From: GCA-020343675 sp964462945
Lineage (GTDB): Bacteria; Planctomycetota; Phycisphaerae; Sedimentisphaerales; Anaerobacaceae
DNA: 25,419 nt
Direction of reading: 5' to 3'
NCBI GenBank assembly: GCA_964462945.1
Contig: CAYWZW010000073.1
Coordinates: forward strand, 1-25,419
Shown: piece by piece, positions 6,612 through 14,923 of the stretch
Numbering within the stretch: the stretch's first letter is position 1
Layout of the letters: each line of letters starts with the position of its first letter
Position numbers and translations under genes: made by a program
Notes under the pieces: generated by a model
Seen by the model: only the letters and a program-made list of their open reading frames with translations
Databases searched by the model: none
What the model was told of the DNA's origin: nothing

Positions 6612-9600
6612 ATGGAAGTTACAAGAGGTCGTCTTAGATGTTTCTGCGTGGTTTTACTTTGCAGCGGATTGGTGCCGGTGCTTTCGAGCCGGAGCTGGGC
6701 GGATGTGAAGGCGTGGGAGGGCACGGCGACGATTCCCACATACGGATGGCAGGACGACGTCAATCCCAAGCTCTGGGCCCTCGAAGGCGAGGTGAAGTTC
6801 TCCACGACGGTCAAAGGCTCCATCGTCTATCCTTACGCGATGCAGGACTACCTGTCCCGAACCAGGGCGGATCGAACGTACAAGGCCCTGTTCCTTGAGA
6901 ACGAATACCTGAAGGTCACCTGCCTGCCCGAATTAGGCGGGCGTCTGCATTCGGTTCTCGACAAAACGCAGGGCAAGGAGATGTTCCATCTGAACGATGT
7001 GATCAAGCCGGGCATGATCGCGATGCGCGGGGCGTGGATCAGCGGCGGGGTCGAGTGGAACGCCGGGCCGCAGGGACACACGGTCACCATTCTGTCACCG
7101 GTCGATGTACTGATCGGCCAAAACGCGGACGGCTCAGCTTACCTCGAAATCAACAATCTGGAAAAGAGCCAGCGGACCCAATGGACCGTGCGAGTGACTT
7201 TGCATCCGGGGAGGGCCTACCTGGATGAGCAGATTCGCATTTTCAATCCCGAGGACGCCATCAGCCCGTACTACTTCTGGAACTGCACGGCTTTTCCCAG
7301 CCGGGCCGGGACGCGCTTTATTTATCCGATGACCCTCGGCACGGACCACAACGGCGTGAAGTTCTTCTCCTGGCCCATTGACGAGGGCAAGGACTTGTCC
7401 TGGCTGAAGAACTATGAAACCTACGCTTCGATTTTTTCCGTTGACTGCGTTTTTGATTTCTTCGGGGCCTACGATGTCGATGAGGATCGTGGAATTGTGC
7501 AGGTGGCCGATCATCATGAGCTAAGCGGGAAAAAGGCCTGGACGTGGGGAACCTGGGACTTCGGCTTAGTCAGCCAGCAGAATCTGACCGACAATGACGG
7601 TCCATACATCGAGGTCCAAAGCGGGCCGCTGCCGACGCAATCCGATTACGGCATGTTGCTGCCGAGGCAAGTGGTGGCGTGGCAGGAATATTGGTATCCG
7701 GTACATGGCCTTGGCGAGGGCTTCGAATATGCAACGAAGGACGTCGCCGTCCAGACCGAACGTGACGGTGACAAGCTCCAGTTTCATATCCTCGCAACGA
7801 GTCCTTCTTCAGGGGCCGTCTGTACGTTTTCACAGGACGGCCGGGAGCTTCTCAGAAAGACCATGAACCTCAGTCCTGAAAATCCCCAGATGGTGGCACT
7901 CTCCCCGGCTCCGCAATCGCCTGTGGATGTAGCGATCAAGAGTAAGAAGGGCCAGGTTTTGGCCTCTTTTGTCAGTCCTTTGCCAATTCCCAAGACTCCT
8001 CAGCCTAAGCCCTCCGAACTCATGACCAAAGCTGATGAGCAGTTGACTCTGGAGGAGAAATACCTCAAAGGTCGCAAGCATGACCTGTCAACAAATCGCA
8101 GGAAGGCCCGCGAGTACTATGAAAAAGCACTGGCGGAAGACCCACAGTATTCGCCGGCCCTGCGGGCCCTGGCCGTGCTTGAGATCGAAGCGGCACTTTG
8201 CCAGAAGGCGGCTGAGCGGCTGAAGGCGGCTGTAACTAAGGACGATGCCGACGGACTGGCGTGGTACTTCTTAGGTGTCAGTCGCTTGAGATTGAACGAT
8301 CCGAAAGAGGCGCTCGGATGCGCGTACAAGGCTGTCAGGTGTCTGGGGACCGCTTCTCTCGGCTACGATCTCGCCGGACGCGCGTACATGCTGTTGGGAG
8401 ATCATGTTAAGGCCGTAGAGGCCTTCGGGAAGGCGGTCCAGTTGAATCCAACAGATGCCAAGGCAAAGAACCATTTGCTTCTTGCTCTATATGCCGCCGG
8501 AAAGACAAAGCCGGCGGATAAGCTGGCCAAAGAAAGTATCACTCAAAATCCGACGGACTTGATTCCAAGAGCGCTGATAGCGCTTCAAGGCAAAGACTCA
8601 ATGAAGAGTTTTGTGCGTCAGGCGCGGGCGTTCGTGGGGGAGGATGATTTCCAGATGCTGGAGGCCGGTCTTGTATTCGCGGAGTTGGGGCTGGTGAGCG
8701 AGGCCGAAAGGCTGGTCTCGGCGGTCTGCGTCGAGGCGGTGCCGCAGAACGAACGCAGCCCATTGCCCGTTTATTATCTGGCTTACTTTGCATCGCTGCA
8801 GAAAGACAAAACAAAAGCCGGGGCGTACCTCGGTGAAGCGGCCGGGATTCACAAGGATTATGTCTTTCCGTCCCGCCCCGAAGCGGTTGAAGTATTACAG
8901 TACGCGACGAGGGACAACCCTACCGATGCTCAGGCACATTTGTACCTCGGGAATCTTTACGGTCACCTTGACCGCCTCGATGAGGCTGTCCGGCACTGGC
9001 AGAGAGCGGCTGACTTAGACCCGTCCCTGAGTATCGCGTTTCGCAATCTCGCCCTCTATGCCTGGGCGGCGGAGGAGGACCTGGCGAAGGCCGAGACGTC
9101 TTACCGCAAGGCCATCGCGGCCCGGCCGAAAGACCAGACTTTGTACCGGGACCTGGCCGATGTTCTCCTGGCGGCAAAGGACCGGGCGGCGGCGATAAAG
9201 GTTCTCGAATCCACGCCGTTTGAGACGCTCAGGCGCGCGGACGTCATCATTATGCTGGCTCAGGCGTATCTTGACGAGCAGCAATACAGCGACGCCATCG
9301 CTTTGCTGAAATCCACGCCGTACTTTGTCAACTGGGAAGGCCAGAGCGTCACGTGGGACATCTTCCACAAGGCACATGTGGAACGAGGCCGGCAGCGATT
9401 TGAAGAAAAGGACTTCGCAGGAGCTTTGCAGGACTTTGAGGCCGCTCTGACGTATCCGGAAAACATCGGCGTCGGACGCTCGAACAGACCTCAGGAGGCA
9501 TCGGCACAGTACGGACGCGGAAAGGCCCTGGAAGCCCTCGGACGCCTTGAAGAGGCGCGTTCGGCCTGGGCCGCCGGAGCCGCCGGACACAAGGGTTCAG

Positions 9601-9650
9601 GCGAACAGGATAAATATCGAGAGCTGTGTGAACAGGCCCTCTCCATGTGA
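6612..9650 (+). CDS. Secreted DUF5107 protein with C-terminal TPR array, 1012 residues
   Basis: The ATG at 6612 follows AAGGAG by eight bases. Residues 1-30 form a signal peptide (CFCVVLLCSGLVPVLSS then RSWAD). Residues about 35-340 match DUF5107, with landmarks LPELGGRLHSV, GGVEWNAGPQGH and HPGRAYLDEQIRIFNP. I recall this domain as having a galactose-mutarotase-like beta-sandwich. From about residue 480 to the end there are TPR-type helical repeats, such as REYYEKALAEDPQYSPAL, AVEAFGKAVQLNPTDAKA and AVRHWQRAADLDPSLSIA. This DUF5107-TPR architecture is known from Bacteroidetes and Planctomycetes, where it accompanies glycan genes. Its enzyme activity is unproven. I infer a periplasmic sugar-binding or sugar-modifying role with TPR-mediated partner binding. 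It sits between the amidase and the symporter. Confidence 0.85.
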   Translation: MEVTRGRLRCFCVVLLCSGLVPVLSSRSWADVKAWEGTATIPTYGWQDDVNPKLWALEGEVKFSTTVKGSIVYPYAMQDYLSRTRADRTYKALFLENEYLKVTCLPELGGRLHSVLDKTQGKEMFHLNDVIKPGMIAMRGAWISGGVEWNAGPQGHTVTILSPVDVLIGQNADGSAYLEINNLEKSQRTQWTVRVTLHPGRAYLDEQIRIFNPEDAISPYYFWNCTAFPSRAGTRFIYPMTLGTDHNGVKFFSWPIDEGKDLSWLKNYETYASIFSVDCVFDFFGAYDVDEDRGIVQVADHHELSGKKAWTWGTWDFGLVSQQNLTDNDGPYIEVQSGPLPTQSDYGMLLPRQVVAWQEYWYPVHGLGEGFEYATKDVAVQTERDGDKLQFHILATSPSSGAVCTFSQDGRELLRKTMNLSPENPQMVALSPAPQSPVDVAIKSKKGQVLASFVSPLPIPKTPQPKPSELMTKADEQLTLEEKYLKGRKHDLSTNRRKAREYYEKALAEDPQYSPALRALAVLEIEAALCQKAAERLKAAVTKDDADGLAWYFLGVSRLRLNDPKEALGCAYKAVRCLGTASLGYDLAGRAYMLLGDHVKAVEAFGKAVQLNPTDAKAKNHLLLALYAAGKTKPADKLAKESITQNPTDLIPRALIALQGKDSMKSFVRQARAFVGEDDFQMLEAGLVFAELGLVSEAERLVSAVCVEAVPQNERSPLPVYYLAYFASLQKDKTKAGAYLGEAAGIHKDYVFPSRPEAVEVLQYATRDNPTDAQAHLYLGNLYGHLDRLDEAVRHWQRAADLDPSLSIAFRNLALYAWAAEEDLAKAETSYRKAIAARPKDQTLYRDLADVLLAAKDRAAAIKVLESTPFETLRRADVIIMLAQAYLDEQQYSDAIALLKSTPYFVNWEGQSVTWDIFHKAHVERGRQRFEEKDFAGALQDFEAALTYPENIGVGRSNRPQEASAQYGRGKALEALGRLEEARSAWAAGAAGHKGSGEQDKYRELCEQALSM

Positions 9651-9683
9651 GAGTGACCGGCCTTGTCCCAGAAGGGGGAATCG

Positions 9684-9704
9684 TAGGGTGGGGCTTGCCC
9701 CACC
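9684..9704. repeat. Short intergenic palindrome with GTAGG edge (copy c)
   Basis: GTAGG at 9683-9687 leads into arms GGTGGGGC (9687-9694) and GCCCCACC (9697-9704) with a TT loop. It lies between the DUF5107-TPR and symporter genes within the plus-strand run, where a hairpin could partly terminate or process the message. Confidence 0.7.
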
Positions 9705-9730
9705 ATGATTGTCTGTGAACGGAGAGTAAT

Positions 9731-11257
9731 ATGGACTTGAGTGCTGCCGGGATAGAGACGAATTTCACCGCACTGGATTGGTACATCGTGGTCGGCTACG
9801 TGATTGCCGTACTGGTCGTCGGCGTGTACCTCAGGAAGTACATCAGCAACGTCACCGACTTTATTGTCGCCGGGCGGGGCCTGAAGACCTTTCTCGGCGC
9901 TGCGACGATGACCGCAACCGAGCTGTGTCTGGTGACGGTCATGTATTCGGCCCAAAAAGGATTCGTCGGAGGCTTTGCTGCATTTCATATAGCCCTAGCC
10001 GCCGCCGTCGTCACTTTTCTTGTTGGGCTGACGGGCTTTATCGTCGTGCCGCTTCGGCGTATGAACATCATGACGATCCCGGAATTCTACGAGAAACGTT
10101 TCGGGCGCGGCGTCCGCATTCTGGGCGGGGCAATCCTGGCCTTTTCCGGCATCCTGAATATGGGGATGTTCATCAAAGCCGCAGCGATCTTCATCACGTG
10201 CGTTACCGGAATGACCTCCCCGTTTGAGCTGAAGATCATAATGACCGCCTTGCTGTTTGCGGTCGTGCTCTATACCACCCTGGGCGGGATGGTTTCGGAG
10301 GTGGTGCTGGATTACGTCCAGTTCGTGGTGCTGACCTTCGGCCTTTTGCTCGCGACGGTGCTGTCCATCCAAAACCTCGGCTGGCACAACATCATTGAAA
10401 CGGTGTCTGCACTGAAAGGCAGAGCGGGTTTCGACCCGTTTGACGCCGAGGGGTTTGGCGCCGCCTACGTGGTGTGGATGTTCTTTCTGGGCCTGGTCAG
10501 TTGTGCGGTCTGGCAGACGGCCGTGATTCGCGCATGCGCCGCCAAAGACACCGCTACGGTCAAGCGCCTTTATATGTGGTCTTCCATCGGATTTCTTATG
10601 CGTTTCCTGCTGCCGTACTTCTTGGGAATATCCGCTTTCGTTTATATCTCCCGGCACGAGGCCCTGAAGGGTATGTTTATGCCCGCCGGCGGTCCGGCTG
10701 ACCCGCAGGTCACGCTGATGGCGATGCCGGTATATCTAAGCCAGATACTTCCCGCCGGCATTATTGGAATCATCACCGCGGCAATGCTGGCTGCTTTTAT
10801 GTCCACCCACGACAGCTACCTTCTGTGCTGGAGCTCGGTGCTTACCCAGGACGTGGTGGCGCCATGGTTTAAGAATGGACTATCATCGAAGACGCGTATT
10901 ACGCTGGTGCGAATATTCATCGTCTGTATCGCCATCTTCATCCTGGTTTGGGGCCTGTGGTATCCGTTAGGCGAAGATTTATGGGACTATATGGCTATTT
11001 CCGGGGCTATTTACTTTACGGGGGCCATTGCCGTGCTGGTTCTGGGAATCCACTGGAAGCGGGCCAGCCGGGCGGGGGCGTATTTGGCTCTGATTGCAGG
11101 TTTCGGCGCGGTTCTGGGATTGAAGCCCGTGCAGGGCGTGCTGGGTATAAATGTTGCCAGCGAGGTTGTCGGGCTGAGCGTTATAGCGATTGCCCTCTTT
11201 TTGATGGTGTTTGGCTCGTTGGCTTTTCCTGATCGCAGCAGGGTCAGTGACACTTAA
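9731..11257 (+). CDS. Sodium/solute symporter (SSS family)
   Basis: The 508-residue protein has about 13 hydrophobic helices and clear solute:sodium symporter features. The N-terminal helix (DWYIVVGYVIAVLVVGVYL) is followed by DFIVAGRGLKTFLGAATM, MTIPEFYEKRFG and STHDSYLLCWSSVLTQDVV, all at the expected SSS positions. It should import a small organic solute, often a sugar or sugar acid, together with sodium across the inner membrane. GGAGAG six bases before the ATG supports this start. It is followed 12 bases after its stop by a 67-residue membrane peptide and then a UroD-like gene, and preceded by the DUF5107-TPR gene, which suggests uptake of a glycan-derived sugar. The specific substrate cannot be read from the sequence. 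Confidence 0.93.
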   Translation: MDLSAAGIETNFTALDWYIVVGYVIAVLVVGVYLRKYISNVTDFIVAGRGLKTFLGAATMTATELCLVTVMYSAQKGFVGGFAAFHIALAAAVVTFLVGLTGFIVVPLRRMNIMTIPEFYEKRFGRGVRILGGAILAFSGILNMGMFIKAAAIFITCVTGMTSPFELKIIMTALLFAVVLYTTLGGMVSEVVLDYVQFVVLTFGLLLATVLSIQNLGWHNIIETVSALKGRAGFDPFDAEGFGAAYVVWMFFLGLVSCAVWQTAVIRACAAKDTATVKRLYMWSSIGFLMRFLLPYFLGISAFVYISRHEALKGMFMPAGGPADPQVTLMAMPVYLSQILPAGIIGIITAAMLAAFMSTHDSYLLCWSSVLTQDVVAPWFKNGLSSKTRITLVRIFIVCIAIFILVWGLWYPLGEDLWDYMAISGAIYFTGAIAVLVLGIHWKRASRAGAYLALIAGFGAVLGLKPVQGVLGINVASEVVGLSVIAIALFLMVFGSLAFPDRSRVSDT

Positions 11258-11269
11258 GGATAGGCAGAG

Positions 11270-11473
11270 ATGAATTTCTGGATACAGTTCTGGTCGTGGT
11301 TTTTTTTCATCAGTCTGGCGCTTTTTTGCATTCTGGAAGTAGTTGTTCTGGTCGGCGGTTTCCTGAATATCCGATCGCTCTTCAAAAGCCTCAGCAGGCC
11401 GGCCGAACGCCGGGAATCAGATGCGCCCCATCAGGTCACCGGTGAGACAGACCGTGCCGAGAAATTGCCATGA
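11270..11473 (+). CDS. Small single-pass membrane protein next to the symporter, 67 residues
   Basis: The protein has one very hydrophobic, aromatic-rich helix at about residues 3-32 (WIQFWSWFFFISLALFCILE and on) and a polar, charged tail. Its start lies 12 bases after the symporter stop, and its stop overlaps the next ATG as ATGA (11470-11473), so translation of the UroD-like gene is probably coupled to it. Its position suggests an accessory subunit of the symporter, comparable in idea to the small partner proteins seen with some SSS carriers. No sequence similarity to those was established. The ribosome site (AGG within 14 bases) is modest. The conserved-looking operon position is the best argument that it is a real gene. 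Confidence 0.7.
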   Translation: MNFWIQFWSWFFFISLALFCILEVVVLVGGFLNIRSLFKSLSRPAERRESDAPHQVTGETDRAEKLP

Positions 11474-12639
11474 CCGGGCGCGAACGGCTGATGGCGACCT
11501 TACGCGGCCAAGCCGTGGACCGGCCGGCGGTCAATTTCTATGAGATCGGCGGTTTTGCCGTTGCCCCGTCCGATCCCGATGAGTTCAACGTCTATAACGA
11601 CCCATCGTGGCGGCCGCTGCTTCAACTGGCGGAGGAGCGCACCGACCTCATTCGGATGCGCAGCCCCGTCAAGGTACGCTGCCATGAGGTCGATGTCCGG
11701 CCCGACGAGCGCGCCGCTGACAACCTCCGCAACGAGTTCTTCAGAACGGAAAAATATGTGGAGGATGGGCATCGCTTCAATCGCACAATCCTGAAAATAG
11801 CCGGCAGAACCATGACGTCGCTGACGCGCCGCAGCCCCGACGTTGACACCACGTGGATGGTAGAGCCGCTGCTCGAAAACACAGACGATCTGAAGGCCTA
11901 TCTCGAGCTGCCTGACGACATTTTCGCCGAGGAGGTCGATGTCACCGGGCTGGTCGAGGAAGAGCACAAGCTCGGCGACCGCGGCATCGTCATGGTCGAT
12001 ACGGAGGACCCGATCTGTGCCGCGGCGTCTCTTTTCAGTATGGAAGACTTTATGATCGTCGCGTTGACCGAGCAGAAGCTATTTCATCGGCTGCTCGAGA
12101 AACTTTCCCGCCACATATACGCCCGGACGCAGGCGACGGCGGAGGCGTTCGGCGGCCGTTTATGGCGCATCTACGGGCCGGAATATGCCACGCAGCCTTA
12201 CCTGCCGCCGCATCTGTTCAAGGAATATGTGGTGCGTTACACCGGCCCGATGGTCGAGACGATCCAGAAGCACGGCGGCTTTGCCCGAATTCATTGCCAC
12301 GGCAGGATTCGCGCCGTCCTCGATTACATTGTCCGGATGGGCACCGCCGCCATCGACCCCATCGAGCCGCCGCCGCATGGTGACACGCCGCTTGCATACG
12401 TTCGCAGCAGGTACGGCAGAGATCTGGTCCTTTTCGGAAATATAGAGTTCGCGGACATTGAGAACGCCGAGCCGGCTGAGTTTGAAAAGCTCGTTAAGAG
12501 AAGCCTGGATGAGGGGACGCAAGGCGAGGGTAAAGGCTTCGTCCTGATGCCGTCATCGGCCCCCATCAGCCGAAAGATCACGCCGAAGATGATGGCAAAC
12601 TATGAGACGATGGTCCGCCTGGCCACCCATTTTACGTAG
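11470..12639 (+). CDS. Uroporphyrinogen decarboxylase-like (UroD superfamily) protein
   Basis: This 389-residue protein has the TIM-barrel layout of the UroD/cobamide methyltransferase superfamily. It begins MTGRERLMATLRGQAVDRPA, the classic family opening, and has the GGFARIHCHG segment with His275-Cys276-His277, where methyltransferase members bind zinc. Later GTAAIDPIEPPPHGD and LVLFGNIE match the C-terminal half. The heme-pathway enzyme's full substrate motif is not evident, so a methyltransferase or catabolic role is more likely than heme synthesis. No corrinoid protein gene is present in this window. It is translationally coupled (ATGA) to the small membrane peptide and is the last gene of the sugar run. 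Its TAG stop lies in the folded repeat at 12636. Confidence 0.85.
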   Translation: MTGRERLMATLRGQAVDRPAVNFYEIGGFAVAPSDPDEFNVYNDPSWRPLLQLAEERTDLIRMRSPVKVRCHEVDVRPDERAADNLRNEFFRTEKYVEDGHRFNRTILKIAGRTMTSLTRRSPDVDTTWMVEPLLENTDDLKAYLELPDDIFAEEVDVTGLVEEEHKLGDRGIVMVDTEDPICAAASLFSMEDFMIVALTEQKLFHRLLEKLSRHIYARTQATAEAFGGRLWRIYGPEYATQPYLPPHLFKEYVVRYTGPMVETIQKHGGFARIHCHGRIRAVLDYIVRMGTAAIDPIEPPPHGDTPLAYVRSRYGRDLVLFGNIEFADIENAEPAEFEKLVKRSLDEGTQGEGKGFVLMPSSAPISRKITPKMMANYETMVRLATHFT

Positions 12640-12688
12640 GGGCAGGCCCGCGTGCCTGCCCTGGGCAACCACACAGGGTTGCCCCTAC
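12636..12688. terminator. Cloverleaf-like repeat that supplies both convergent stop codons (copy d)
   Basis: Outer arms GTAGGGGCA (12636-12644) and TGCCCCTAC (12680-12688) enclose two inner hairpins, GGCAGGC/GCCTGCC and GGGCAACC/GGGTTGCCC. The TAG in each outer arm is the stop codon of the plus-strand UroD-like gene (12637-12639) and of the minus-strand alpha-galactosidase (12685-12687). It is a plausible bidirectional terminator, although it has no long T-run. Confidence 0.7.
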
Positions 12689-14799
12689 CGCGGCGTTGCG
12701 TCAAACACCAGAACCTCAAAAGGCTTCAGCTCGAACGTGTGCGTTTTTCCCGCTGTGACGATAATCGCCGGCTCATCAGCGTCTTCTTTCCAGGGGCTGT
12801 GCAGAGAATACGTCTGTGCCGCTCCATCGGGCAGCTCGAAGGTCTTGCCGACGTCTATCGTGATCCTGCCCGCTTTGTCACTCGGATTGCGAAACGACAA
12901 AATGCCTTTTCTTGCGGACCATGATGCCCAGCCGTAGGTTTCTCCTTCGGCAGGATCGCCGCCCACCCAGTGCGTGTCCACTAACACGTCCGAATTGTCG
13001 CGGGACCATTTTGCCGCCTCCGCCAGCGCGTCCCAGTCGGATGGCGCCATCATGGAGGGGGTAACGTATAGCTCCTGGCAGTCCGTGCCGCTGGCGAAGA
13101 AGGCCCGGACGTCGTCGGCAAACCCTTCGGTCCGGCCCGCCAGACGCTCGTCGGGCTGGTTTGGAAGTCCGTGGTTGGCGAGCATAATGCCCTGCGTCAT
13201 GAGCGAATTGAGCGGATGCAGCGGTGCGCGACGGACGACGTTGTGGTAGGTTTCCTTGTCTCGGTAAGTGATCTGCTGCTGGCGTTTCGTGCCCGGGCCG
13301 TGAGTGCTCCAGTCGGACCCCGACCGCCAGATTGAGTCGCTGTACCACAGCCAAAAAGGCGAGGCCCACATGCCGGTTGTGGTGTTGACGAATACATCAG
13401 GCTTGACCTGGCGCAGCTCGCTGATGAGCAGCAGCAGAGCCTCCATGTCCTGGGCGAATTCAGGAGCGGCTCCGGTGGGCCTGCCGCCGACGCCGATGCC
13501 GTCGAACTTAAAGTAGTTCAGTCCGTACTCCCGGATCATTTTGACACAGACGTCGCGGAACCTGCCGTAATACTTGGGACCTGCCAGAGAGAAGCCGCTC
13601 TTATTCGTTTCGAAGCCCTGTTCCTGCCCATACTTCAGCCTTGCCTTTTTGGCTTCGCCGTAGCCGCCGAAAGGAGACAGCCACGCGCCCAGAACCGAGT
13701 CGTATTTCTTCACCGCCCCGCACAAGGGAACAAGGCCGTCGGGGAAGCCCTCGTGAAACTGCCACAGCGAAGCGGGGTCGTCCCAGCCGTCGTCCAGGAC
13801 GAACGAATCCATCATGACCCCACGCTGCTTGACCAGCTCCTTTCCGAACAGCTCGATCACTTCGGCAAACTTCTGCGGCTGTATTTTCTCCACTCCATAG
13901 CCAATGTCGTACCAGCTATTGTAATGGAGGAAGGGCCTGTACGGATGCGCCCTCTCACGCTCGACGTAGTACAAGAATCCGCGGCGCAACTGTCCTTGTG
14001 GAACAACGCCGACGACGGAACTCTCTATTAGGGGCTTGCCCGGCTCGAGCGGACTGCTGCGGGGCAAAGTGCATCGAAACGAATTTGGCTCTCCTCGCAC
14101 CACCTGGCTCTTCGAGAGGGGATGTTCGCAAGCGAGGAATATATTGCCGACCGCTGCCGGCGAGCCGTCCACAGTCCCCATGACCTGTGCGCGGGCCGCT
14201 GCAAGCTCCCACAGCACGATTTCCTTTATCTGGATTGCTTCGTTCTTTGCGGTGAAGGTCATCTCTTGTCTGAGGTAGTTCGAGCCGTCGCGTAGAATCC
14301 CGCGCCATTCGACTCTGAGATTCCCGTCAGATGAGGCCAGCATGACGGTCGCTTGTTTGCCGGCAAAGCGTTCAGCTAATCGGCACGCCTGCGGCCTCGG
14401 CTCCAGATTCGTCATCTCCGGCTTGCCGATGATTCTCAAATCGGATGCCCTCACGATTTGTTGGCCGTCCAGAACCAGTTGAAAACATTCTGTTTTTCGC
14501 AGCTCAAGCATGGCTGCCGACAGCTTGCCCGCCAGACGTACGGCGGACTTGTCCGTCACACTTTCCGGCTTGAACCTGCCCTCGGAGACGCTCCATCTGC
14601 ACGAAAGAACCGCGTTCTCCAGGACGATCTCGGTCGAGTCCGCCGTCCCTCGGGCCTCGCCCGGCTCAGGACCCGGAAACTGGAGCTGGCCCGCCGGACG
14701 CAAGGTGGGCTGGAATTGCGCCCACGCCTGACTTGCTGAAAGTAAGACCGCCAGAGCCACCAACGCTACGAATGAATGTCTTGAAATTCGTTCGGCCAT
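12685..14799 (-). CDS. Secreted alpha-galactosidase-like glycoside hydrolase (GH36/clan D)
   Basis: The 704-residue protein starts with a clear signal peptide (SFVALVALAVLLSASQAWAQ, residues 9-28). A beta-rich N-terminal domain (to about 280) is followed by a TIM barrel with clan GH-D landmarks. These are YNSWYDIGYG (293-302), DSFVLDDGWDD (331-341) and LNYFKFDGIG (427-436), with Asp433 the expected nucleophile. SDSIWRSGSDW (487-497) follows, with Asp496 or Asp488 the likely acid/base. A C-terminal beta domain ends in the typical FELKPFEVLVFD. The reaction would be hydrolysis of terminal alpha-galactosides, or related alpha-sugars, outside the cytoplasm. AAGGGA lies about seven bases before the ATG. 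It converges on the UroD-like gene and diverges from the sugar epimerase. Galactose specificity is inferred from the family only. Confidence 0.85.
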   Translation of the reverse strand: MAERISRHSFVALVALAVLLSASQAWAQFQPTLRPAGQLQFPGPEPGEARGTADSTEIVLENAVLSCRWSVSEGRFKPESVTDKSAVRLAGKLSAAMLELRKTECFQLVLDGQQIVRASDLRIIGKPEMTNLEPRPQACRLAERFAGKQATVMLASSDGNLRVEWRGILRDGSNYLRQEMTFTAKNEAIQIKEIVLWELAAARAQVMGTVDGSPAAVGNIFLACEHPLSKSQVVRGEPNSFRCTLPRSSPLEPGKPLIESSVVGVVPQGQLRRGFLYYVERERAHPYRPFLHYNSWYDIGYGVEKIQPQKFAEVIELFGKELVKQRGVMMDSFVLDDGWDDPASLWQFHEGFPDGLVPLCGAVKKYDSVLGAWLSPFGGYGEAKKARLKYGQEQGFETNKSGFSLAGPKYYGRFRDVCVKMIREYGLNYFKFDGIGVGGRPTGAAPEFAQDMEALLLLISELRQVKPDVFVNTTTGMWASPFWLWYSDSIWRSGSDWSTHGPGTKRQQQITYRDKETYHNVVRRAPLHPLNSLMTQGIMLANHGLPNQPDERLAGRTEGFADDVRAFFASGTDCQELYVTPSMMAPSDWDALAEAAKWSRDNSDVLVDTHWVGGDPAEGETYGWASWSARKGILSFRNPSDKAGRITIDVGKTFELPDGAAQTYSLHSPWKEDADEPAIIVTAGKTHTFELKPFEVLVFDATPR

Positions 14800-14835
14800 T
14801 TGCCGTCCCTTTCTAACCGCAGAAGTATTGATGTA

Positions 14836-14864
14836 TTGCCGACCATTGTTGTTGCTATTATACT
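14836..14864 (+). promoter_or_regulatory. Candidate promoter of the sugar epimerase, overlapping a divergent -10 box
   Basis: TTGCCG (14836-14841) and TATACT (14859-14864) are spaced 17 bases apart for the plus strand. On the minus strand a perfect TATAAT occupies 14862-14857, in front of the alpha-galactosidase, but its -35 region is weak. The two -10 boxes overlap, so only one polymerase could bind at a time. This is a sequence match only. Confidence 0.45.
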
Positions 14865-14923
14865 TCTGCTACGTCGAAAATGCAGGTATTGAAATGAACA
14901 TAAATTATTAGGCGGGTCGAAAC

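Noticed and set aside
9995..10657. A 220-codon minus-strand open frame
   Set aside because: It is antisense to the symporter, and its His/Asp/Gln-rich composition is what the complement of membrane-helix codons gives.
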